A DNA stretch of 64,000 nucleotides. Source: Sarcocystis neurona (taxonomy: Eukaryota > Apicomplexa > Conoidasida > Eucoccidiorida > Sarcocystidae). The DNA lies in the NCBI GenBank assembly GCA_000727475.1, contig KL647297.1, forward strand, positions 402,421 through 466,420, read 5' to 3'. The translations under genes and the position numbers were made by a program. Each line of letters opens with the position of its first letter. Positions within the stretch are counted from its first letter, which is position 1. The notes under the pieces are model-generated. The model saw only the letters and a program-made list of their open reading frames with translations. It was not told where the DNA came from and did no database searches. This document shows, one piece after another, positions 40,001-45,318 of this stretch.

Positions 40001-41952
40001 GTATTTTACACACGTACGAAGTCAAGACACATTCGTATACAGCGTCTTGCATGTTGGCGTCTGCAGACGAGTGACTTGTGTCCACAAACAAACAAAACTT
40101 CTCTCCTGACAACTCCGTATATGCGTAAACAAATATGTACCCAGACGTGCAGCTGGTTGACTGCGGTGCTTATATATATATATGTGTATATGTACGTACA
40201 TCGGTCGCAGAACGCGCGTCTCTTCTTGCGAAGACCTCGCAAAAGAGACAGGAGATGAACAAAACCCAGCAAGACGCGCACCCAAGCAGCAGGACAGCGG
40301 CGTGGAGGAGGATCACAGTCGCTTGTGATCCTGCAGCAGCTGCAGCCGCTGCTGCCGCACCCAAGCAGCAGCAGGCTAGCCGCGTGGAGGAGGATCACAG
40401 TCGCTTTGCGCAACTTCGCACCTGCCGCAGAAATGCCGAAGGCGACAGCGAGAGCGCCGGCGTCTTGTCTGTGCGGACACGTCTACACACAAAAGCCGCT
40501 GCGGCATCTGCTGCTGCTGTTCTTGCTTGCGGGCAAGGAGGGAACGAAGGCGGCAGTCAAAATCGGTATACACGTAACTGTTGAAGCGGCTCCGCTGTCT
40601 AGGAACGCGTCTTGCTCTCGAGGTGCACACGCACACAGCTACTGGCTCGACGTTGTTAACAGCTCTGTGTAGTTTCTCTAGTAGCTAGCGCGGTGTGAAG
40701 GGCGCAAGCAGTTCGCAAAAAGAGGCCCCAAACGCACAGCAAGAAAGGGCAGGGATCAACGTGTTAGCTTCTTGACTCATATCGAGAAATGCCTTCCCAA
40801 GGACGCATGAACGAGCAGCACTGCAGCACACACAATCCCATAAACACGCGTGCGGCACGAGAAGAAGAAGAAGACCGGTTCTTCCGGCAGCAGGTGAGGA
40901 AAGGCAAGTGGAGGAGCAGGCAAGGGGAGCAGTTTGGCTTTATGGGCAGCGGCTAGCCCTGTTGCTTGCGTCAACGTATGCGCGCTTCTTCCTTCACAAC
41001 AACTGTGAACACGCACGTGGCCGTCAATATACAGAGCGAGAGAAAAAGTAAACTCGAGAGACAGACAGGTAGGTATACACCCACCGATACGTATAGAGAG
41101 AGAGAGCGAAAAAAACAAAGATGCGCCAACCCATACATCTGTATGTACACGTTTATGTAGGAAAACACAAGGATACATCCCTACGCGTATATATATATAT
41201 ATATATGGATACGTATGTGGAGATGTACATATATATATATATATATGTGTATGTGTGTGGAGAGAACAAGACAAAGATGTGTCCATACATACGTATATGT
41301 AGCGGGAGTTATACAGACGCTGCAGCCCAGAGCACATCAACGGAAAGGCTTCTGTTGGCATCTCCCTATACACGTCGACGTGTTGATGAGTGTGATTGCT
41401 TCTTTTATGGATCTGCGCGAGCGAGAACGTCTGGGTATGTGGATATATGACTGCGTGAATAGAATTTACACAATTTACACCGCTCGCTAGCGTTTGCATA
41501 GGCGTGTGAATATGCGGTCGTCAAAAGGTGGCTACAAAGGGCAACAGACGCGTATGCATGTACCTCCCTTTCCACCTATACATTGCCAAATTTACAAGCA
41601 TCTGCATATGTGTGTATACGGCAATAGATACGTATACGTGTGTGTGTGGGTGTTCACATATATAAATAGACGTAGAGGCTGTTGTTATGGGGTTTTGTAT
41701 ATATAACCGCACACTTGTCCACGCATAAACGAGTTGAAACAGGGGAGGAGGTTAGAACTGCGTCGTCGAATTTTTCAGGTGCCGGTGGGGAGGCCCTGAT
41801 AATTGAGGGAAAGGCGCGCAAGCCCGTGCGGGCGCCAGACAGAATTTCTCGGCCTTCTTACCAAGACTTCCTGCAGCAGAAGAAGGAGACTTGTCCTTCT
41901 TCCGTTTGTTGCCGCCCCCGGCGACGCTTCCGAAAGATGTAAACCGCTTCAT
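2083..41952 (-). CDS. Large multi-exon coiled-coil protein gene (33 proposed exons, 997 aa), family not recognised
   Basis: The product is a charged, heptad-patterned coiled-coil protein; its partner and location are unknown. The gene was built by reading short minus-strand coding islands between AG acceptors and GT donors. In each case the reading phase at one exon's end fits the next exon's start. The 33 exons sum to 2,994 bp, a multiple of three, ending in TAG at 2083-2085; no spliced junction codon is a stop. Coil-like pieces include FNNLQREYHNLQRD, MEVEELQRKARTLD, DTRIRELEMKVVDLEQEI, EEVERLREELEHIKS and SAECDRLQE. Introns average about 1.15 kb and are filled with microsatellites and minisatellites. 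Introns in the middle of the gene are almost all phase 2. The model is strong from about 39.6 kb to 2.08 kb. Exons 1-5, 11 and 21-22 are weaker, and extra tiny exons may be missed (for example near 32.6, 28.6 and 25.4 kb). A centriolar or cytoskeletal role is only a guess from the coiled coil. Confidence 0.6.
2118..2310. repeat. Two direct copies of a roughly 95-bp unit spanning the last 3' splice site
   Basis: The segment around 2118-2213 (gcaccgccgcactcctcaggcc... to aggtgggcta) recurs with point differences at about 2214-2310. The first copy contains the acceptor and first codons of the last exon. The second copy carries a diverged acceptor-like sequence. Confidence 0.7.
2775..2849 (-). 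CDS. Coiled-coil gene, exon 32
   Basis: The frame reads YARLLTQAMAEVERLGGELA then CARV. The acceptor is cgcatgcag and the donor gtacgt. It is a symmetric phase-2 exon of 75 bp with a clear heptad pattern. Confidence 0.65.
   Translation of the reverse strand, partial: VRAASDAGDGRGRETRRGTCMRPR
3000..3600. repeat. TA-rich microsatellite (intron)
   Basis: The tract is mostly TATATG/TATACA steps with short TA runs. It lies in the intron between exons 31 and 32. Open frames here are Tyr/Ile/His-rich and exist on both strands, so they are not genes. Confidence 0.8.
3757..4440. repeat. CAG-rich block (plus-strand orientation), intronic
   Basis: Interrupted AGC/CAG triplets carry GAG and CGA interruptions. 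On the gene's own strand this reads as CTG/GCT. It sits in the intron downstream of exon 31. Confidence 0.8.
4556..4686 (-). CDS. Coiled-coil gene, exon 31
   Basis: The frame reads GQMARLRAEADMSQKEAAEN, then RETLRDAQARHSAAAD and RFKQQNE. The acceptor is ctcccgggcag and the donor gtaggc. It starts in phase 0 and ends two bases into a codon (131 bp). A shift of the acceptor by two codons is possible. Confidence 0.7.
4840..6060. repeat. TA-rich microsatellites and a GCGCGCATATA-bearing repeat (intron)
   Basis: TATATA tracts fill 4840-5170 and 5480-5720. A purine-rich stretch lies at 5250-5400. From about 5800 to 6015 a unit containing GCGC(GC)ATATATA followed by a TGGATATGTA-like segment recurs about four times. 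No coding sequence is recognised. Confidence 0.7.
6381..6461 (-). CDS. Coiled-coil gene, exon 30
   Basis: The frame reads DLAQAQEHLVETEAALRAA then KAKEVQLQ. The acceptor is ttctgcgcag with a long T tract and the donor gtaaga, phase 0 on both sides (81 bp). Both splice sites are near consensus. Confidence 0.75.
6955..7205. repeat. Two diverged copies containing a GGGTGTAC-TACACC palindrome
   Basis: The segment ending ttctcgggtgtacgtacacc (near 7002) recurs near 7204 as ttctcgggtgtacatacacc with a similar upstream flank. The core GGTGTACGTACACC is a perfect palindrome. The same core type occurs in the 74-bp array at 10.2-10.6 kb. Confidence 0.6.
7390..8110. repeat. TA-rich microsatellite (intron)
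   Basis: Runs of TATATA and CATATG steps lie between exons 29 and 30. No coding sequence is recognised. Confidence 0.75.
8305..8507 (-). CDS. Coiled-coil gene, exon 29
   Basis: The frame reads TGGASEGGEDSSTAASS, then EDLQVELALKSAALRSLSVK, then NAHLNDVLQRL and EYAEEQLEKYRR. The acceptor is gcatgtag and the donor gtgcgt. It begins with two bases and ends in phase 0 (203 bp). A long, convincing coil follows a Ser/Gly linker. Confidence 0.7.
8870..9461. other. Assembly gap (run of N)
   Basis: A 592-base run of N lies inside the intron between exons 28 and 29. Near-identical modules flank it on both sides, so it probably hides more tandem copies. Confidence 0.95.
10068..10142 (-). CDS. Coiled-coil gene, exon 28
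   Basis: The frame reads ILAKLPPQRRMQQHEVLE then AAALPN. The acceptor is ggctgcag and the donor gtaata. The 2-to-1 phase exactly bridges exons 27 and 29. An upstream acceptor would add residues such as SETALAAE. The preceding intron holds a 74-bp minisatellite. Confidence 0.5.
10200..10610. repeat. 74-bp minisatellite, about six copies
   Basis: Units run from gtctgtacacccg through a ctctctacgcaacattctgcc segment. The key motif recurs at about 10218, 10292, 10366, 10440, 10514 and 10588, a 74-bp period. The central copies are almost identical and the outer ones diverged. It lies in the intron upstream of exon 28. Confidence 0.85.
11196..11298 (-). CDS. Coiled-coil gene, exon 27
   Basis: The frame reads DCGTFVDAALLRLQETRAQ then ALEVARTVILPLEQP. 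The donor is gtgaga and the acceptor ttgggag has a weak pyrimidine tract. It starts in phase 0 and ends one base into a codon. The LLRLQETRAQALEVA segment is coil-like. Confidence 0.55.
11330..12300. repeat. TA-rich microsatellites (intron)
   Basis: TATATA and TATACG tracts with a short GATA run near 11846 and a CA run near 11872. No coding sequence is recognised. Confidence 0.7.
12512..12547 (-). CDS. Coiled-coil gene, exon 26 (36-bp microexon)
   Basis: The frame reads VKKREAEFAALE between acceptor ttatttgcag and donor gtgtcc, phase 0 on both sides. Reading on without splicing reaches TGA nine codons later, with an AATAAA just beyond. An alternative short transcript ending here is therefore conceivable. 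Confidence 0.55.
12560..12720. repeat. CAG/AGC block (intron between exons 25 and 26)
   Basis: Interrupted GCAGCAGGAGAAGCAG units fill the short intron. Gln/Glu/Lys-rich open frames on the plus strand are a product of the repeat. Confidence 0.75.
12740..12802 (-). CDS. Coiled-coil gene, exon 25
   Basis: The frame reads DNVKEMQQILLVERCNRTRA. The acceptor is ttgctgcag and the donor gtcagg, phase 0 on both sides (63 bp). Its composition is distinct from the surrounding CAG-type repeat. Confidence 0.6.
13020..13640. repeat. Tandem module of about 130 bp, four diverged copies
   Basis: A module with GGAGCT(A)GCTGATTCTATCT followed by TATCTATC runs and CATATATATG tracts recurs near 13090, 13240, 13390 and 13505. 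It belongs to the intron between exons 24 and 25. Confidence 0.65.
13973..14050 (-). CDS. Coiled-coil gene, exon 24
   Basis: The frame reads RCIIKEDVERLELSPGEDL then GRAASCC. The acceptor is ttctctccag and the donor gtgtaa in phase 0. A stronger-looking donor gtaagg two bases further would break the phase with exon 25. Confidence 0.5.
14813..14915. repeat. 24-bp minisatellite abutting the exon 23 donor
   Basis: About four units of gtgtggggtgctgctacga(a/g) end exactly where exon 23 begins on the plus strand. On the gene strand each unit contains a GTAGCAGCACCCC copy resembling the true donor GTAGGCACCCC. Confidence 0.8.
14916..15254 (-). CDS. Coiled-coil gene, exon 23 (largest, Q-rich then coil)
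   Basis: This exon begins in phase 0 after gtttgtag and ends in phase 0 before gtaggc (339 bp, 113 codons). The order is AQR and seven Gln, a Gly/Ala/Thr/Pro linker, basic GKKDKRPK, then a long coil: DNQRLLQQVQQLQEEMKK, QRVAEMERRAAELERN, and HENAKERFQQL. The donor lies at the first unit of a roughly 24-bp minisatellite (see findings). Long plus-strand open frames here are antisense shadows. Confidence 0.75.
16107..16152 (-). CDS. Coiled-coil gene, possible exon 22
   Basis: The phase-fitting frame reads KRRKLSPMEQGSSSR, ending at gtagga. A KRRK cluster resembles a nuclear-localisation signal. Another frame over the same bases (KEEQYRSSSLGREGS) is also open, so both the exon and its frame are tentative. 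Confidence 0.3.
16549..16598 (-). CDS. Coiled-coil gene, possible exon 21
   Basis: The frame reads VKNTRQLPQQTASALG after acceptor ttttgtgtag, ending at gtgacc. It starts in phase 0, as exon 20 requires, and ends two bases into a codon. The acceptor has a good pyrimidine tract. The protein is not obviously coiled coil. Confidence 0.45.
17440..17623 (-). CDS. Coiled-coil gene, exon 20
   Basis: The frame reads ASQREEAEGREGATAEDS, then EAAEVAKLKKMLKEKEKA, then SDRLLQMSAECDRLQE. The acceptor is ctttttag and the donor gttcgt. It starts in phase 2 and ends in phase 0 (184 bp). An acidic linker leads into a clear coiled coil. Confidence 0.7.
17700..18470. repeat. TA-rich microsatellite and unassigned sequence (intron)
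   Basis: 17700-18070 is TATATG-type repeat. 18080-18470 is unique-looking sequence with a gtgagc donor-like site near 18417 on the minus strand, but no exon that fits the chain was found. Confidence 0.5.
18595..18985. repeat. CAG/GAG-rich low-complexity block (intron)
   Basis: Interrupted AGCAGCAGC and GGAAGAGG units give long Glu/Gln-rich plus-strand and Leu/Ala-rich minus-strand open frames. Neither is supported as a gene; the block lies between exons 19 and 20. Confidence 0.75.
20226..20270 (-). CDS. Coiled-coil gene, exon 19 (45-bp microexon)
   Basis: The frame reads LVNRLETQLGELRY. The acceptor is ctgctgcag and the donor gtgaga, and the exon is symmetric phase 2. The heptad spacing (LVNRLETQLGEL) supports it despite its size. 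Confidence 0.55.
21287..21395. repeat. CTG block (plus-strand orientation), 24-bp tandem
   Basis: CTGCTGCTGCTGCTTCATTTG units repeat about four times. The orientation is opposite to most CAG blocks in this gene. Confidence 0.8.
21617..21975. repeat. Tandem repeat of about 70 bp, five copies
   Basis: The segment GTAGTAGCCATATACCTATA followed by a TATATCT tract recurs near 21620, 21690, 21760, 21830 and 21890 with variation. It lies in the intron between exons 18 and 19. Confidence 0.65.
22594..22650 (-). CDS. Coiled-coil gene, exon 18
   Basis: The frame reads EELDEQLERMSEEIHKKH. The acceptor is tctttcag and the donor gtacgt, and the exon is symmetric phase 2 (57 bp). The preceding intron begins with a Gln/Ala-type CAG block. 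Confidence 0.65.
22690..22860. repeat. CAG block just upstream of exon 18
   Basis: AGCAGCAAGAGCAGCAGC units give a Gln-rich plus-strand frame. It lies in the intron 5' of exon 18 and is not treated as coding. Confidence 0.75.
23080..24900. repeat. 1.8 kb TATC/TATA-type microsatellite
   Basis: This is nearly continuous (TATCTATC), TATATATG and CTGTATCT sequence. It is the longest microsatellite tract in the window and lies within the 4.4-kb intron between exons 17 and 18. Confidence 0.8.
25560..26380. repeat. Tandem module with CTCTCTCT and TATATA tracts, several diverged copies
   Basis: Blocks of the form AGCCTGTACGCACATATA, then a TA tract, then TTTGTTCA, then CTCTCTCT recur at roughly 100-190 bp spacing. 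A possible missed exon (SLQQKRTPSLRKDLL or an overlapping frame) lies just before it at about 25393-25450. Confidence 0.6.
27095..27184 (-). CDS. Coiled-coil gene, exon 17
   Basis: The frame reads SVAALQAERDYLRVQLEEAT then ARARSYQNK. The acceptor is cattcgcag and the donor gtaagt, and the exon is symmetric phase 2 (90 bp). The consensus donor and clear heptads make this one of the best exons. Confidence 0.7.
27640..27775. repeat. AGCAGCACC block (intron)
   Basis: Runs of GCAGCAGCACCACCAC are present in the intron upstream of exon 17. Confidence 0.75.
27950..28600. repeat. TA-rich microsatellite (intron)
   Basis: CATACACATATATG-type steps with short CA and TA runs occur between exons 16 and 17. 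Confidence 0.7.
28748..28816 (-). CDS. Coiled-coil gene, exon 16
   Basis: The frame reads RAEEVERLREELEHIKSKG then VDE. The acceptor is atttgcag and the donor gtgggt, and the exon is symmetric phase 2 (69 bp). The coil is strongly charged. A candidate 24-bp exon (LSGRHSGR) with matching phases is seen at 28604-28627, but it is too short to trust. Confidence 0.65.
29569..30022. repeat. 450-bp array of a 10-bp unit (TATATGTATG) with variant units
   Basis: An uninterrupted array of about 45 decamers has a few variants (GTGT or GTAC in place of GTAT). Because 10 is not a multiple of 3 and the unit has no stop, most frames on both strands are open for about 160 codons. These are artefacts. Confidence 0.9.
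30290..30930. repeat. Tandem module around ACATAGATAAGTACATATG
   Basis: A module of about 90 bp containing ACAGATAAGTACATATGNACATATGGA followed by a TA tract recurs about four times between exons 15 and 16. Confidence 0.6.
31161..31265. repeat. 16-bp minisatellite, about six to seven copies
   Basis: The unit GTGTATACCGATGGAA is repeated with single-base variants. It lies in the intron between exons 15 and 16. Confidence 0.9.
31635..31724 (-). CDS. Coiled-coil gene, exon 15
   Basis: The frame reads GRQAMDVDDIHERAADTE then KRLQLARAEAQ. The acceptor is gcccgcag and the donor gtactt, and the exon is symmetric phase 2 (90 bp). A possible further 30-bp exon (KRAAAEATRK) sits upstream at about 32605-32634, but its donor is weak. 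Confidence 0.65.
32865..32951 (-). CDS. Coiled-coil gene, exon 14
   Basis: The frame reads DTRIRELEMKVVDLEQEI then EIAQSPAAAP. The acceptor is gcttgcag and the donor gtacgt, and the exon is symmetric phase 2 (87 bp). The first two thirds is a classical coiled coil that runs into an Ala/Pro break. Confidence 0.7.
33060..33570. repeat. 500-bp CAG block (intron between exons 13 and 14)
   Basis: Nearly pure CAG/AGC with CAA, GAC and GGC interruptions makes long Ser/Ala-rich plus-strand and Leu-, Cys- or Ala-rich minus-strand frames. It is flanked on both sides by exons 13 and 14, so it is intronic. Confidence 0.85.
33728..33823 (-). CDS. Coiled-coil gene, exon 13
   Basis: The frame reads QMEVEELQRKARTLDAQIE then FLDRQHEQELQEK. 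The acceptor is ctgctgcag and the donor gtatgt, and the exon is symmetric phase 2 (96 bp). Coil pattern and codon usage are clearly distinct from the adjacent CAG-repeat intron. Confidence 0.7.
34000..34330. repeat. TA/CA microsatellite (intron)
   Basis: CACACA, CAGGCAGA and TATATA runs occur between exons 12 and 13. Confidence 0.75.
34552..34620 (-). CDS. Coiled-coil gene, exon 12
   Basis: The frame reads QLSAVTADFNNLQREYHNL then QRDR. The acceptor is ctgcagag and the donor gtatgt, and the exon is symmetric phase 2 (69 bp). The repeated NLQRE/NLQRD spacing of seven residues marks a coiled coil. Confidence 0.65.
34999..35055 (-). CDS. Coiled-coil gene, possible exon 11
   Basis: After acceptor atactgcag the phase-fitting frame reads a strongly basic RRRQRATATRRKATAASR, ending at gtatca. 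The acceptor is good, but two other frames are also open here, one ending in SINDNFAK before gtagaa. The exon identity is therefore uncertain. Confidence 0.3.
35100..36200. repeat. GGGAGACGGAGACG-rich tract followed by TA-rich microsatellite
   Basis: 35150-35520 is made of GGAGACGG and GGGAAGG units, purine-rich on the plus strand. 35590-36200 is CATACATA and TATATA repeat. The strand-biased purine tract is pyrimidine-rich on the gene strand. Confidence 0.7.
36350..36420 (-). CDS. Coiled-coil gene, exon 10
   Basis: The frame reads RRRRNEAEEEARLRAADLSR then QHVA. It lies only 53 bp downstream of exon 9, so the intron would be very short. The start is after tcgaag and the end is at a weak donor gtggcg that restores phase 2. 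Several AG triplets make the exact 5' edge uncertain. Confidence 0.45.
36474..36522 (-). CDS. Coiled-coil gene, exon 9
   Basis: The 49-bp exon reads AAAELATLRNQRDQLQ between acceptor tgcacag and donor gtgagt. It starts in phase 2 and ends in phase 0. The coil pattern is clear and both splice sites are good. Confidence 0.6.
36700..36842. repeat. CTG block (plus-strand orientation)
   Basis: CCTGCTGCTGTCCCTGCTG units occur in the intron between exons 8 and 9. On the gene strand this reads CAG. Confidence 0.8.
36940..37980. repeat. GATA/AGAC-type tract and TA microsatellites (intron)
   Basis: 36940-37330 consists of AGATAGA and ACAGACA steps. 37380-37680 is unique sequence with no exon recognised. 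37710-37980 is TATATA-type. All lie in the intron between exons 8 and 9. Confidence 0.6.
38148..38270 (-). CDS. Coiled-coil gene, exon 8
   Basis: The frame reads AFNELEMLRAENAHLKRLIE then QRDEQDSVEGAKDAAGE. The acceptor is gatgcag and the donor gtactc. It is a symmetric phase-2 exon of 123 bp. The leucine/charged spacing (LEMLRAENAHLKRLI) is a textbook coiled-coil register. This is among the most convincing exons of the gene. Confidence 0.7.
38919..38981 (-). CDS. Coiled-coil gene, exon 7
   Basis: The frame reads SEFERDKMARGRAAQEEYVR. It begins one base before the first full codon after acceptor cctgag, and ends two bases into a codon before gtgtat. It is a symmetric phase-2 exon of 63 bp with a charged heptad-like pattern. 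Confidence 0.55.
39177..39256 (-). CDS. Coiled-coil gene, exon 6
   Basis: The frame reads ASYMTRRVGDLSQGL then GTTREEFFVLQ, starting in phase 0 after gctgcag and ending two bases into a codon before gtagct. The Arg/Glu spacing and absence of triplet-repeat bias suggest genuine coding sequence. A 35-bp minisatellite lies just 5' in the preceding intron. Confidence 0.55.
39345..39478. repeat. 35-bp minisatellite, four copies
   Basis: The unit GGCGGACAAGAAACTTCTT followed by a GGAGAAGAGAGAC-like tail repeats at about 39350, 39385, 39420 and 39455. It lies between exons 5 and 6. Confidence 0.8.
39544..39570 (-). CDS. Coiled-coil gene, exon 5 (27-bp microexon)
   Basis: This is a nine-codon exon, REFLHMAWC, between acceptor ctttaccag and donor gtgagt, both good matches to consensus. 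It is phase 0 on both sides. It joins directly to the next exon to read HMAWCASYMTRRVGD. Confidence 0.5.
39784..39873 (-). CDS. Coiled-coil gene, proposed exon 4
   Basis: The donor is a consensus-quality gtaagt after a Lys codon (GGRRK|). The frame reads LPVFHESAARRLL, then a run of six Cys from a CTG-type repeat, then RGRSPAGGRRK. The acceptor ctgctgcag|CTTCCG keeps phase 0 on both sides. A shorter 31-bp version starting at 39814 is also possible. The Cys run makes this one of the weaker exons. Confidence 0.3.
40277..40412. repeat. Two direct copies of a roughly 50-bp segment around a CAG spacer
   Basis: The segment gcacccaagcagcag...gcgtggaggaggatcacag and the following bases recur about 85 bp apart with small differences. 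It lies between proposed exons 3 and 4. Confidence 0.75.
40487..40577 (-). CDS. Coiled-coil gene, proposed exon 3
   Basis: The frame reads YVYTDFDCRLRSLLARKQ followed by EQQQQMPQRLLC, which looks coding rather than repeat-derived. The acceptor is caacag and the donor gtagac. An alternative acceptor (ctag) would move the 5' edge to 40598. The exon starts with one base and ends in phase 0. It may belong to this gene or to a separate small one. Confidence 0.4.
40832..40964 (-). CDS. Coiled-coil gene, proposed exon 2
   Basis: The minus-strand frame reads TGLAAAHKAKLLPLPAPP and continues with a Pro/Leu-rich stretch and FPHLLPEEP. A start after acceptor AAG gives a two-base start phase that fits exon 1. 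The end is placed at donor gtgtgc because that restores the phase needed by exon 3, but an alternative donor gtcttc at about 40875 is equally visible. No coiled coil is present. Confidence 0.25.
41862..41952 (-). CDS. Coiled-coil gene, proposed exon 1 (start codon)
   Basis: ATG at 41950-41952 opens a 30-codon frame, MKRFTSFGSVAGGG then a Lys-rich stretch NKRKKDK and SPSSAAGSL, ending one base into a codon at donor G|gtaagaag. It has a true ATG, a good donor, and an in-frame stop upstream. Its link to the coiled-coil gene rests only on phase agreement with the next candidate exon. It could instead be a short separate gene: read straight through, the frame ends at a TAA near 41755 and would give 66 aa. 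The basic stretch could act as a nuclear or microtubule-binding signal, but that is a guess. Confidence 0.35.
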
Positions 41953-44900
41953 TTTCAGGAACTCAGCGAAGCAGCAGCATACTCACTGGCCGAAGGAAGA
42001 ACCTTTCTGCGGAAGAAAAAGGCGAGGAGGACTGCTCGACGACTCGCACAGAGATCTCCTGTCGGACGTGGGTCGAGACGAGACAGGAGTGCGGGGACCG
42101 AAGACACGCGATGCCAACTGTGTGGAAACAGCAGAGGCCGTCGTCACTTGGCATGCCAGATGGAGTCGCTACCAAGGAATTTCGCTGTTCGAAAGACGAA
42201 GGCGCTGCGCGGGAGAAAAAGCGGAGATAGGCGCTGGTCTGCTTTTTCGACAGGAAAGGAAGAGAGTACGAAGGGCGCACTCGAGCAACGGGAACGACTC
42301 GAAGAATTTCTAGATGGGCACAGGCCTCACGACAGGAGAGGGAATCTCTCGCAAAGGGAAGATTTGTCTCGCAAGCACGTCTGACGACGAGTTCTTGAAA
42401 AGTTGCTCATCAGACGGCCTTGGGAGGCCTTTCCTCTCCACTCGAACAGTAGCGCTCTGCCCGGAGAGAAACCATGCCTTGTTCAAAAAGTCTTGCGAAA
42501 GACGCAGGGCGGGTGGAACTGAAAGGACGGGAAATGAAGCGTTTAAAGGCGCAGTCAACGCGTCGTGTGGAAAAGTATGAGTTAACGAGAAGATGCGAAG
42601 TCTACAGAGAAATATACCCCTGTCGCTACGCACTGCAGAGAGCGAGGCGTGAGCGTGTGTGTAGTGCGTGTGGCCAGCCACCTCCTGGTTGAGAAGCGGT
42701 GCGCCACGTCTGGCCAGGGGCTGTGTTCACGACTGAAAGAAAAAATAGAAGACTCTTCTCTGACCAACGTTCCTCGAGGAGAACAAACAGATAATTTCCG
42801 TTTTCCGCTCCCTTCGCGGCCTGCAGAACGCAACTTCTGCCGCTGGCAACGCGAGGCAACTCGGTTGTGTCGTTACACTGCGACACCTCGTTCGAAGTAG
42901 CCAGAGAGTGGAAACGTGTCGTAATCTTTTTTCAAATCTTCCCGCAGGAGACTGAAAAGCAGCAGTGGAAAGTGACCGGCCCATTAGCCGTGAGTCACAG
43001 GAGTCGTCGCGTGGACAAAATATTCTTGTTCATGCGCTACGCGTGTATGTGTTTGTGGTCAGGAAACGCCAGAGATAGCACAAACAAAGGCTTGAGCACC
43101 TCCCTACACCAGAAGCTCATAATAGGTCCTTTTCAGAGGTTTTCATGGCGGCAATTCGGTCCCAAGGGGCCGGAAATTGACAACTGTTTGCTGAATATAT
43201 CCCACTGAGCTTTCGCTGAAGGACCCCCTCGACGAGCCCTCGTCTGTCTCCGTTGGCAAAGGAGGACACGGACGATGAGGATAAATTCGCAGGAAACGGA
43301 CACAGCCGCCGCAAGACGTCTTCGTCAGGCACGCAATCGAAACGCTGTCCCACACTTGGCGAAAGAGAAAGCGAGAGACCAAGCGACCGACTACACAGAG
43401 GAAAACAAGAAGATTTGCTGGGAAATATCGGAATTCCTGGTACACAGGTGTACATACACGGGAGTATCTTTGTATATATCTGTGTGTGTGTGAAGAGATA
43501 GAAGTGTACGCGGGAGAAGCCCCACGCGACTTTCACAGCAGAAGAACGTCGTACTCCACCGGTGGCGGAGGGAAGGACGGGACCGATGGACGCACAATCT
43601 TTCAAGAGCAAGGAAGTCGGCAGTGAATCAGAAGGACCACGTGGCCTGCGCGTCCTTGCAATGGGAGCGTTGTGTACCACACGCGACGCGGGAATAAAAA
43701 CCGGAAAACACGGCGGCAGGGGAAAGTGGAAGTCATGCTTCACAAACGGTTGTGAGAAGCAAATGTTACGTAAGGATCCAAAGATTTAAGTCGGGCCTGA
43801 CACGACAGCGGCAGGGCAAAGCGATCATGTTTCACTTCTACTGCGACCGCCAAGAGGGAAAAAGTGAGAGACTGTAGCAGGGCTGGCACCCAAAATGCAG
43901 ACGATACGAAAGCCTAGCTAGCAAATCGCTGGAGGCTTCTTGAAGGAGACAAACAGTGAACAGAGGAAATTGTATCGGGAGCTGTGGGCGAAATACTGGC
44001 CGTATACTGTCAAACTCGTCAGCCACCGGAAACAAACACAACAGGACGACAAAATTCCGCTTCCGGGTGCTTACTGGCGAGCCTTCGTCCGTGTATATAT
44101 ATGTGTATTTGAGAGAGAGGAAGGAAGACGGAAAAAGAGAGAGAAATATACATACACGTACGCTATCTACCGCATACGTTGAATACCGTATAATTGGCCG
44201 TGTAGCTGGTTTCTTCGAACGTCCTTGTAGGGGATACAGCATATGATGCCTGGACCATTCCTTGGGAAGACGCGTTGAGAAAGCGAGCAGAAGCCACGCG
44301 CTTTGGAAACAATTTCTTGTTTTCAGGAGAAGAGGGGAAGCGAGCGAAGGGACAGGCTGTCCAGCGAGTAGGGATGCACAACTCGGGGGAATATTTGTAC
44401 TGGAAGTTTCCGTGTTCCCTCGCGCCTTTCTTGCTTTTCCTTCTGTTGTGCTGGTGTCACGCTCACCGTCGACACCCTCCCACTGTTGCCATTTATGTTG
44501 AATTCACAACGAGACAAGGAGGTAGTCGGAAAGCATGTGCAGCTCACCAGAGTAAAATTCTTCTGAAGGTCAATGCGCTGTCTGCTTCGAGAACGATGCG
44601 AGACAAGCGTTTGCGCAGTTGTGTCACCCGGCATAACCACAGCAGTTCAGCTTGAGGCATTGACACAGTGTGTACCACTACCTCTCTCACGTGCAACTAG
44701 CGTCCCCTCGACCGCTCCAGAGAAGCTGACGGACAGTCGTGCTCCGCCAGGAAAACTTGTGAACACTCGTACAATGCAGACGCGGCACCTCGATAGCGTA
44801 TGTTGTCTGAAAAGGACGCCACCGAAAGGGACGGAAAGTTTTCGATAGTGCCCAGGGCACGAAGGCAATATATATCAGAATCACTTCGACAAGACGTAGG

Positions 44901-45318
44901 CGCGGTCAACCGAGTCAGAAGAAAAGGTCGATTCTCCGTTCGCAAACCTCTCCGGAAGGAGAAGCATGTCCTGCCTATTCATTCGTCCAAAGACAAGCGA
45001 CACGTGCCCGAAACCCCTTTGAAAAGACGGAACCTTGTCCCGTGTAGAAGGTTGTGTACGCAACGGCAGCCACTAGCTGACAAGCTTGCTGCGTTAGGGG
45101 CATGTATATCTTCGACAAGGGTCGCTACTGTTGCTGTTACTGTCGCTGTGACGTGATCAGCACCATACAAGTCGCACAACATACGCAGGCGACGCGATAT
45201 TGTATGTGCACAGCATACGTTTTCCTCCTAGGCTGGCATACTACAACTACCTGTGTGTCAACTACAAACACGTACCTTCATCTTCCCGACGACTACGGAA
45301 AAGTAACTTCCTACGTAC

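Noticed and set aside
42310..43743. Several 80-208 codon frames on both strands in the repeat-poor segment
   Set aside because: They overlap, have no recognisable domain, and no frame is better than its complement. They are noted only as part of the segment description.
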